Assembly (NCBI GenBank): GCA_035759925.1
Contig: DASTTY010000033.1
Coordinates: 1-20,374 of the forward strand
Length of the DNA: 20,374 nt
Direction: 5' to 3'
Origin: RHKX01 sp035759925
Lineage (GTDB): Bacteria; Actinomycetota; Thermoleophilia; Solirubrobacterales; 70-9
Position numbers and translations under genes: made by a program. Below the pieces are notes generated by a model, which saw only the letters and a list, made by a program, of their open reading frames with translations, had not been told where the DNA came from and ran no database searches. Positions 8,546-14,567 of this stretch are shown here, piece after piece (positions within the stretch are counted from its first letter, which is position 1; every line of letters begins with the position of its first letter).

Positions 8546-9564
8546 GCGAGATCCAGGCCGGCGAGGTCGGCGCGGGAGAGACGCTGATGAGCGTCAGCGA
8601 CGTTGCGGTCCATTACCGGGCCCGGCGGAAGACGGCGCGAGCGCTCGACGGTGTCTCCCTGGACTGGCGCCCCGGGGAGATCCTCGGGATCGTCGGCGAG
8701 TCCGGCTGCGGGAAGTCGACGCTCGCCAGGGCGATGATGGGCCTGCAGCCGGCGTCGGAGGGCGAGCTCACGGTCAGCGGCGGGGTCGTCGCCGGCAAGA
8801 GCGAGCAGCGGGCGCTGCGGAAGCGCGTCCAGATGATCTTCCAGGATCCCTACCAGAGCCTGAACCCGCGCCAGCGGGTGTCGACGATCGTCACCGAGCC
8901 CCTAAAAGTGCAGGGGATCGCTAAGGAGGAGCACGAGGAACGGGTGCGACGAGCGATGAGCGATGTCGGGCTCGATCCCGACCGTTACCTCGACCGCTAC
9001 CCGCACCAGCTCTCGGGAGGGCAGCGGCAGCGGGTCGCGATCGCGGCGGCGCTCGTCCTCGACCCCGAGGGCCTGATCTGCGACGAGCCGGTGTCGATGC
9101 TCGACGCGTCGGTCCAGGCGCAGATCCTCAAGGTGCTCGTCGGCCTGCGCGAGCAACGTGGCCTGGCGCTGATCTTCATCACCCACGATCTCAGCCTCGC
9201 CTGGTCGCTCTGCGACCGGATCGCGGTCATGTACCTCGGCCGGATCGTCGAGGAGGGCAGCGCCGAGGACGTGATCGAGCGTCCGCAACACCCGTATACC
9301 CAGGCGCTCGTCACCGCGATCCCGGTCCCGACCCCGGGCGGCGGCGGCCGTCGCGAGCTGCTCGAGGGCGAGTTGCCCGACCCGACAGCGATTCCATCCG
9401 GGTGCCGCTTCCATCCCCGCTGTCCGCGCCGCTTCGAGCCCTGCGACCGGGTCGACCCGGAGCTGATCGAGACAGGTGGCCGCGGTCAGCGCGCGGCCTG
9501 CCTGCTCCATGATCCCGCGGCCGTCGCGGCGGCGGGGAGGGACGGCGCCGGATCAACGGCATGA
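8542..9564 (+). CDS. ABC transporter ATPase, DppF/OppF type
   Basis: A 340-residue second ATPase. Walker A is GESGCGKST (52-60), the Q-loop sits in MIFQDPYQSLNP (98-109), the signature LSGGQ is at 157-161, Walker B is LICDEP (178-183) and the H-loop is THDL with H215. The C-terminal extension again has four cysteines (C288, C294, C301, C320) that could bind a metal cluster. FQDPYQSLNPR and DEPVSMLDASVQAQ are typical of the DppF rather than the DppD branch, so the two ATPases form the usual heterodimer. The ATG at 8542 overlaps the previous stop and has GGGGAGGTG just upstream. Confidence 0.94.
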   Translation: MSEIQAGEVGAGETLMSVSDVAVHYRARRKTARALDGVSLDWRPGEILGIVGESGCGKSTLARAMMGLQPASEGELTVSGGVVAGKSEQRALRKRVQMIFQDPYQSLNPRQRVSTIVTEPLKVQGIAKEEHEERVRRAMSDVGLDPDRYLDRYPHQLSGGQRQRVAIAAALVLDPEGLICDEPVSMLDASVQAQILKVLVGLREQRGLALIFITHDLSLAWSLCDRIAVMYLGRIVEEGSAEDVIERPQHPYTQALVTAIPVPTPGGGGRRELLEGELPDPTAIPSGCRFHPRCPRRFEPCDRVDPELIETGGRGQRAACLLHDPAAVAAAGRDGAGSTA

Positions 9565-10547
9565 GCGGTCGCTGGCGCGATCTCGCCGGCCCGATCGGCG
9601 TCGGTCCGATCCCGACCGGCTCGCGGAACACGATCACCGACGTCCCCGGCGTCCGGGTCGGACAGGCGCAAGCGGCGAGCGGGCAGCGGACCGGCGTCAC
9701 CGTGGTCGCGCCGCCGGAGGTGCCGACCCCGGCCGCGACCGCGACCGTCAACGGCGTCGGCGAGCTCACCGCGAAGCTCGAGATCGACGAGCGCGGACGG
9801 ATGGAGACCCCCGTCTACCTCTGCGGGTCGCATGCGATCGGGACCGTCCTGCAGGCGGCGATCGTCGCCTCCGGGCGTGGCCCCGACAACATCGTCCTGC
9901 CGGTCGTCGGCGAGTGCGACGACGGCGATCTCGCCGACTCGCGCACCGTGGTCGCCGCCGACGTCGATGCGGCGCTCGGCGACCTCGGCGCCGAGGTGGC
10001 GGAGGGCTCGGTCGGCGCCGGCACCGGCATGCAGTGCTACGGGTTCCCGGGCGGGATCGGCACCGCGTCGCGCCGCGTCGGCGGTGGGACGATCGGCGTC
10101 CTGCTTCTCTGCAACTTCGGTGAGCGCCCCTATCTCGACCTGCTCGAGGGGACCGCGGCCGCTCAGGACGACGACCCGGCCCGGCCGACCCCGCACGGCT
10201 CCTGCATCGCCGTCTGCGCGACCGACCTGCCGCTCTCGATCGCGAACCTCCAGCGCCTGGCGCTGCGGCCGCTGCTCGGCCTCGTCCGGACCGGCTCCTA
10301 TGGATCCGAGGGGTCGGGGGAGATCGGGATCGCGTTGACGACCGGCGGCCGGATCGCCGGCGGGGAGGGGGTCGACGACGATGTGATCGAGCGTTGCTTC
10401 GCCGCCGCCTACGACGCCTCCCGCGAGGCGGTCTACAACTGCCTCGTCGCCGCCCGGCCGGAGCAGCGCCTCGACGGGACGATGCAGCCGGCCTTCCCGG
10501 TCGACGAGGCGATCGCCTCTTTATCCAGCCGGGACGGGCTCGCCTGA
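9561..10547 (+). CDS. P1/S58-family aminopeptidase (DmpA/beta-aminopeptidase type)
   Basis: A 328-residue Ntn-hydrolase-like peptidase. Characterised relatives cut themselves before a Ser, which then becomes the nucleophile; they release N-terminal D-residues (DmpA) or beta-amino acids (BapA). Visible family marks are GVTVV near residue 45, NGVGELT (64-70), GAGTGMQCYGFPGGIGTASR (152-171), CNFG with N185, HGSC with the expected autocleavage G213/S214 and nucleophile S214, and SGEIGIAL (252-259). No signal peptide is seen, so it is probably cytoplasmic. It is the last gene of the operon and overlaps the DppF-type gene by 4 bases. With the importer and the S66 carboxypeptidase it suggests trimming of unusual peptides from both ends. 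Its 3' end overlaps the convergent MFS gene by 27 bases. Substrate preference is inferred from family only. Confidence 0.88.
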   Translation: MSGRWRDLAGPIGVGPIPTGSRNTITDVPGVRVGQAQAASGQRTGVTVVAPPEVPTPAATATVNGVGELTAKLEIDERGRMETPVYLCGSHAIGTVLQAAIVASGRGPDNIVLPVVGECDDGDLADSRTVVAADVDAALGDLGAEVAEGSVGAGTGMQCYGFPGGIGTASRRVGGGTIGVLLLCNFGERPYLDLLEGTAAAQDDDPARPTPHGSCIAVCATDLPLSIANLQRLALRPLLGLVRTGSYGSEGSGEIGIALTTGGRIAGGEGVDDDVIERCFAAAYDASREAVYNCLVAARPEQRLDGTMQPAFPVDEAIASLSSRDGLA

Positions 10548-12068
10548 TCCCTCGGGCGCCGCTTCCGCCTCGGGCGGGGCCGGGTGGCCGACCATGTCCC
10601 GGGAGCGGATCAGCAGCCAGCTGGCGATGCTGCCCGCGATCGCGATCGCGGCCCCGATCAGGAGGATCTCGTTGAGCCCGCCGATGAACGCCGCGTTGGC
10701 GGCCTCGACGGCCTGATCGCGGAACTGCGGCGGGATCGAGGGCAGGGCGCTCTCGACCGCGCCGGCCGAGACCGCGTCCGAGAACGCAGCCGGCGCCTGC
10801 GGCAGCGACTCCGCGAGCTTCGTGTCGACCCGTGCCTGGAAGATCGCCCCGAGGGCCGCAACCCCGGTCGCGATCCCGACCTGGCGGAACGTGCTGTTGA
10901 TCCCGGAGGCCATGCCGGCGCGGGCCGGCTCGACGACCCCGATCGCGACCGAGGCGATGCCCGGGTTGGTCATCCCGATGCCGGCCCCGCCGACGAGGAA
11001 CCCGAGCAGCAGCGTCGTCCAGCCGTCGGTCACGTCGATCCCGTTCATCAGGATCAGACCGAGCCCGACGAGCAGCAGGCCGACGCCCATCAACGCCCGG
11101 AACGGCACCCGGTTGGAGAGGCGGGCCGAGATCGGGGCGACGACGAACGAGAGCAGCGTCAGCGGCAGGAAGCGCAGCCCGGCGTCGAGCGGCGAGTACC
11201 CGAGGACGTCCTGCATGTAGAGCGTCAGGTACAGGAAGAGCGCGAACATCCCCGCCGATAGGCAGAAGGCGACGATCGAGACGCCGGCGAACGACGGATT
11301 GCGGAACAGCGACATGTCGAGCATCGCGTTGCGGCGATGGGTCTCGATCAGGACGAACGCGACCAGAAGCGCCGCCGCGGCGGCCAGGCAGGCGACGATC
11401 ACGCCGCTTCCCCAGCCCTCCGCGTTGCCGCGGATCAGCCCGAATATCAGCAGGAACAGAGCGGCCGAGAAGGTGACGAGACCGGGCCAGTCGATCGGCT
11501 GGGGGTCGGTCGCCCGGACGTTGACGAGCTTCGTCTCGGTGATGAAGATCGCCGCGATCCCGATCGGGACGTTCACGAAGAAGATCCACTCCCAGCCGAG
11601 GCCGTCGGTGATGACGCCGCCGACGAGCGGGCCGATCGCAACTGCGCCGCCGACCGTGGCTCCCCAGATGCCGACGGCGGTCGCGCGTTCGCGACCCTCG
11701 AACTCCTGGGCGATCAGCGCCAGCGCCGTCGCGAACATCGCCGCGGCGCCGGTTCCCTGGAGGCCGCGCGCGAAGTTGAGGACGGTCGGGTCGCCGGCGA
11801 GCCCGCAGAGGAAGGAGGCGACGGTGAACACGGCGAAGCCGATCGTGAAGACGCGACGGCGGCCGAGGCGGTCGCCGAGCGAGCCGAAGACGAGCAGGAA
11901 CGAGGCGAGGGTGAGGGCATAGGCGTCGACGACCCACTGCAGGCTCGAGAGGCTGGCGTCGAGGCTGCGCTGGATGTCCGGGAGCGCGACGTTGACGATC
12001 GTGACGTCGATCAGGAGCATGAACGTCGCCACGCAGACGGCCAATAGGGTCCACCGCTTGCGGCTCAT
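10521..12068 (-). CDS. DHA2-family (EmrB/QacA) MFS drug exporter
   Basis: A 515-residue proton-coupled multidrug-type exporter with about 14 membrane segments. Marks are the acidic D21 in TM1 (LLIDVTIVNVALP), motif A GSLGDRLGRRRVF (62-74) and the antiporter motif C, GATVGGAVAIGPLVGG (136-151). The C-terminal tail is Pro/Glu/Ala-rich. The ATG at 12068 has a good Shine-Dalgarno (GGAAGGA) just before it. The gene is divergent from marR with only 72 bases between, the standard arrangement in which the regulator represses the pump. The substrate is unknown. The TAA stop lies inside the coding sequence of the convergent aminopeptidase. Confidence 0.95.
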   Translation of the reverse strand: MSRKRWTLLAVCVATFMLLIDVTIVNVALPDIQRSLDASLSSLQWVVDAYALTLASFLLVFGSLGDRLGRRRVFTIGFAVFTVASFLCGLAGDPTVLNFARGLQGTGAAAMFATALALIAQEFEGRERATAVGIWGATVGGAVAIGPLVGGVITDGLGWEWIFFVNVPIGIAAIFITETKLVNVRATDPQPIDWPGLVTFSAALFLLIFGLIRGNAEGWGSGVIVACLAAAAALLVAFVLIETHRRNAMLDMSLFRNPSFAGVSIVAFCLSAGMFALFLYLTLYMQDVLGYSPLDAGLRFLPLTLLSFVVAPISARLSNRVPFRALMGVGLLLVGLGLILMNGIDVTDGWTTLLLGFLVGGAGIGMTNPGIASVAIGVVEPARAGMASGINSTFRQVGIATGVAALGAIFQARVDTKLAESLPQAPAAFSDAVSAGAVESALPSIPPQFRDQAVEAANAAFIGGLNEILLIGAAIAIAGSIASWLLIRSRDMVGHPAPPEAEAAPEGSGEPVPAG

Positions 12069-12091
12069 CTATCCTTCCTTTCCACAGTCTC

Positions 12092-12119
12092 ACTGATCAT
12101 CAGTAAAGCTGACGATCAG
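12092..12119. promoter_or_regulatory. Two tandem inverted repeats, candidate MarR operators
   Basis: The 72-base gap between the MFS gene and marR holds ACTGA-TCA-TCAGT (12092-12104) and CTGA-CGA-TCAG (12109-12119). The 11-base cores CTGATCATCAG and CTGACGATCAG match at 9 of 11 positions and start 16 bases apart. Paired palindromes between a MarR gene and a divergent pump are the expected layout for autoregulation plus pump repression. Binding by this MarR is an inference. Confidence 0.6.
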
Positions 12120-12140
12120 GCTAGCGAATCGATCACACGC

Positions 12141-12635
12141 ATGTCAGCCGACCCTACGGATCACCCGGGCCCGCCTCAGCCGCCCCTACCCATCGACCCG
12201 GCGGTGCAACCGATGCTCGCCGAGCGAATCGGGTTCCTGCTCGCCAAGCTCCACCAGCGGTGGGGTGCCGAGTCGGTCGCCGTGCTCCGCGAGGAGGGCG
12301 TCGGCCTCACGGGGATGCACTTCGGGGCGCTGACGCTCCTCCGCGCCGCCGGGCCGATGTCGCAGCAGGCACTCGGCGAGATGATCGGCAAGGACCGCTC
12401 GTCGATGGTCGCGGTCGTCGACGATCTCGAGGCCGAGGGACTCGTCGAGCGGCGTCGCAACCCCGACGACCGCCGCGCCTACGCGCTCGAGGTGACCCGG
12501 CGCGGCGACGACTGGCTCGCCCGCGCCCGACCGGCCCTGCAGCACGCCGAGGATCGGCTCCTCGCGACGCTCGACGCCGACGAGCGCAAGGCCCTGACCG
12601 GGCTGCTCCAGCGCGTCCTCTTCGACCCGGCCTGA
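12141..12635 (+). CDS. MarR family transcriptional regulator
   Basis: A 164-residue winged-helix regulator. A Pro-rich N-terminal tail (1-20) precedes the MarR fold. The HTH is at about 71-97 (PMSQQALGEMIGKDRSSMVAVV) and the wing at about 99-116 contains the typical RRRNPDDRRAYAL. It probably represses the divergent exporter gene and itself, with a ligand relieving repression. No Shine-Dalgarno is seen before the ATG. Five bases after its stop the fluoride-channel genes begin, so they may be read from the same promoter. A slightly later start cannot be excluded, because the first 20 residues are low complexity. Confidence 0.92.
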   Translation: MSADPTDHPGPPQPPLPIDPAVQPMLAERIGFLLAKLHQRWGAESVAVLREEGVGLTGMHFGALTLLRAAGPMSQQALGEMIGKDRSSMVAVVDDLEAEGLVERRRNPDDRRAYALEVTRRGDDWLARARPALQHAEDRLLATLDADERKALTGLLQRVLFDPA

Positions 12636-12640
12636 GCAGC

Positions 12641-13039
12641 GTGACAGCGATCGACCGCAGGGAGGTGGCGGCGGTGTTCGCGGGCGGCTTCGTCGGCGCA
12701 CTCGTCCGCCTCGGCCTCGTCGAGGCGCTTCCGCACGGGCCGCTGGAGTGGCCCTGGCCGACGTTCATCGCCAACCTGCTCGGCGCCTTCGCGCTCGGAT
12801 ACTTCGCGACCCGGCTTCAGGAGCGGCTGCCGCTCTCGGCCTACCGCCGGCCGCTGCTCGGCACCGGCTTCTGCGGCGCCCTGACCACGTTCTCGACCAT
12901 GCAGCTCGAGATCTACGACATGCTCGACGGCGGGGCCGTCGGCCTCGCCGTCGCCTACACCGCGACGAGCATCGTCGCCGGCTTCGCGCTCGTCGTCCTC
13001 GCGACCGGCCTGGTCAGAAGGGCGCGGCTGGCGCCGTGA
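12641..13039 (+). CDS. crcB: Fluoride channel subunit FluC/CrcB (first copy)
   Basis: A 132-residue membrane protein of the Fluc family, which exports fluoride as a dual-topology dimer. Seen are the TM1 pattern GGFVGALVR (15-23), the conserved Asn of TM2 in ANLLGAF (N45), GTGFCGALTTFST (74-86) around the TM3 break, and four hydrophobic segments. In the Phe-box region the usual second Phe is Met (TTFSTM, F84 and M87). The GTG at 12641 gives a normal length. GTG 12674 has a better Shine-Dalgarno (AGGGAGG, about 12659-12665) and would give 121 residues, so the start is uncertain. The gene overlaps the second FluC gene by 4 bases; such adjacent pairs usually make a heterodimer. Confidence 0.9.
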   Translation: MTAIDRREVAAVFAGGFVGALVRLGLVEALPHGPLEWPWPTFIANLLGAFALGYFATRLQERLPLSAYRRPLLGTGFCGALTTFSTMQLEIYDMLDGGAVGLAVAYTATSIVAGFALVVLATGLVRRARLAP

Positions 13040-13401
13040 GCGCGGGTCTGATCGCCGCGGTCGGACTGCTCGGAGGCGCCGGCGCGGTCGCCCGGCTGCT
13101 GCTCGACGGCGCGATCTCCGAGCGGGTCGCGGTCGCCTTCCCGGTCGGGACGCTGGCGGTCAACCTGATCGGCAGCCTGATCCTCGGGATCGTGATCGGC
13201 GCCGGGATCGGCGCCGACGGCGCCCGGCTCGTCGCGACCGGGCTGCTCGGCTCGTTCACGACGTTCAGCACCTGGATCTACGAGAGCCACCGGCTCGCCG
13301 AGGACGGCGAGGCCGGCGTCGCGTTCGCGAACGTTGCGATCAGCCTGATCGCCGGCGTCGGCCTGGCCTCGTTCGGGATCGTGATCGGGGGAGCGCTGTG
13401 A
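13036..13401 (+). CDS. crcB: Fluoride channel subunit FluC/CrcB (second copy)
   Basis: A 121-residue Fluc-family channel subunit with four hydrophobic segments. Marks are GGAGAVARLLL in TM1 (13-23), VNLIGSL (42-48) with the conserved Asn, and GLLGSFTTFSTW (69-80) around the TM3 break; the second Phe-box position is Trp (W80). It is clearly diverged from the first copy. The GTG start overlaps the preceding stop (GTGA), and its own stop overlaps the DUF190 gene in the same way, so all three are translationally coupled. Confidence 0.92.
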   Translation: MSAGLIAAVGLLGGAGAVARLLLDGAISERVAVAFPVGTLAVNLIGSLILGIVIGAGIGADGARLVATGLLGSFTTFSTWIYESHRLAEDGEAGVAFANVAISLIAGVGLASFGIVIGGAL

Positions 13402-14465
13402 GCGCGGAGGCAGGGGTGAAGCTCTCGGTCTTCTTCGGCGAGCGCGACGTGGCCGACGGCCGCTTCCTGGCCGAGCGGATCATCGCCGAAGCCGATCGCG
13501 CCGGCGTCGCCGGCGCGATCCTGATGCGCGGGGTGGAGGGCTTCGGGATCAAGCACCGGCGCCGCACCGATCGGCTGCTGACGCTCTCCGAGGACCTACC
13601 GGTCGTCGCGATCGCGGTCGGCAAGACCGGGCCGGTCGAGGAGGCCGCGGCGCGAATCGGCCGGATCGGCTTCGACGGCCTCGTCACGCTGGAGCGGATG
13701 CGGCTGCTCGTCCCACCGATCGAGTCCGCGGCGCTGAAGGGGGACGCGAAGCTCTCCGTCTACCTGGGGCGTGGGCGTCGGGTCGACGGGGAGCCCGCGC
13801 ACCGCTGGCTGATCTCGCGCCTCCGCGAGGCAGGGATGGAGGGCGGCACCGTGCTGCTCGGCGTCGACGGGATCCTCAGCGGCGCCCGCCGGCGCGCCGG
13901 CTTCTTCTCCCGCAACGTCGACGTTCCCGCGCTGGTCGTCTCGGTCGGCCGCGCCGATCGGTTGGCCGCCGCGGCGGCGGCGGTCGCCGAGCTTCCGGGA
14001 GCACCCGTCGCGACGCTCGAGCGCATCCACGTCTGCAAGCGCGACGGCGGGCCGCTGACGCCACCGCCGGCCGTGCCCGAGCGCGACCGCGGCGGGATGA
14101 GCATCTGGCAGAAGCTGACCCTCTATTCGAGCGAGCAGGTCCATGTCGGCGGCCGGCCGGTCCACGTCGAGGCGGTGCGGCGGCTGCGGGCCGCATCGGC
14201 CGACGGCGCGACGGCGCTCCGCGGCGTCTGGGGCTTCACCGGCCGCCACGCTCCCCACGGCGACCGGCTGGGCTCGCTGCGCCGGCGGGTGCCGACGCTG
14301 ACGGTCGTGATCGACTCGCCGGCGCGGACCCGCGACTGGATCGAGGTCCTCGACGAGCTGACGCCCGAGCGGGGGCTGATCACGAGCGAGGTCGTCCCCG
14401 CCCGCCACGCGCGCGGCCCCGGCGGCGAGGAGGCGCTCGCGGCGCTGGCCCAGCCGTCGCACTGA
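13398..14465 (+). CDS. Triple DUF190 (PII-like) domain protein linked to FluC
   Basis: A 355-residue soluble protein built of three DUF190 repeats. Each starts with a K-L-[ST]-[VL] strand and contains a G-rich turn before a second strand: repeat 1 about 8-104 (KLSVFFGE, LMRGVEGFG), repeat 2 about 118-212 (KLSVYLGR, VLLGVDGIL), repeat 3 about 239-335 (KLTLYSSE, ALRGVWGF). A short linker joins repeats 1 and 2; a Pro-rich one (about 213-238) joins 2 and 3. Most DUF190 proteins have one such domain of about 100-120 residues, are often encoded beside crcB, and have a PII-like fold that trimerises. This chain could therefore form a covalent pseudo-trimer. The GTG start overlaps the second FluC stop and follows a strong GGGGGAG. 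The function of DUF190 in fluoride handling is not settled. Confidence 0.85.
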   Translation: MSAEAGVKLSVFFGERDVADGRFLAERIIAEADRAGVAGAILMRGVEGFGIKHRRRTDRLLTLSEDLPVVAIAVGKTGPVEEAAARIGRIGFDGLVTLERMRLLVPPIESAALKGDAKLSVYLGRGRRVDGEPAHRWLISRLREAGMEGGTVLLGVDGILSGARRRAGFFSRNVDVPALVVSVGRADRLAAAAAAVAELPGAPVATLERIHVCKRDGGPLTPPPAVPERDRGGMSIWQKLTLYSSEQVHVGGRPVHVEAVRRLRAASADGATALRGVWGFTGRHAPHGDRLGSLRRRVPTLTVVIDSPARTRDWIEVLDELTPERGLITSEVVPARHARGPGGEEALAALAQPSH

Positions 14466-14473
14466 CAGGCAAC

Positions 14474-14523
14474 GCCGCGGGTGGCAGATAGATCACCTAT
14501 CTGGTGATCGAGCTGCCGGCGGC
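14474..14523. terminator. Long imperfect hairpin, candidate terminator or operator
   Basis: Nested inverted repeats GCCGC / GGCAG / GATCACC pair with GGTGATC / CTGCC / GCGGC around a TATCT loop (17 paired bases, small internal loops). There is no T-run after it, so intrinsic termination is doubtful. It lies between the DUF190 stop and the promoter of the next gene. A second perfect repeat, AGATAG-ATCAC-CTATCT (14486-14502), overlaps it, so the two structures exclude each other. Confidence 0.4.
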
Positions 14524-14529
14524 ACCTTG

Positions 14530-14559
14530 TTGACACAGCATCAATAAGGCCGGTAGGTT
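14530..14559 (+). promoter_or_regulatory. Sigma-70-type promoter for the 577-residue exported protein
   Basis: A perfect -35 TTGACA (14530-14535) is followed after 18 bases by TAGGTT (14554-14559), which fits the loose TAnnnT -10 of actinobacteria. Transcription would start about 14565-14568, at or next to the ATG at 14568. There is no Shine-Dalgarno, so the mRNA is probably leaderless. Confidence 0.6.
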
Positions 14560-14567
14560 TCCGTTCG

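Noticed and set aside
8340..9510. Cys patterns in the two ATPases as a sign of separate zinc-finger proteins
   Set aside because: They lie in the normal C-terminal extension of Dpp/Opp ATPases.
9766..12093. Long open frame on the minus strand with Arg/Pro/Ala-rich product
   Set aside because: It is a high-GC shadow of the MFS and aminopeptidase genes in another frame; no domain and no Shine-Dalgarno.
12069..12674. Possible fluoride riboswitch before the FluC genes
   Set aside because: No sequence resembling the crcB motif in the marR upstream gap or in the 5 bases before the first FluC gene.
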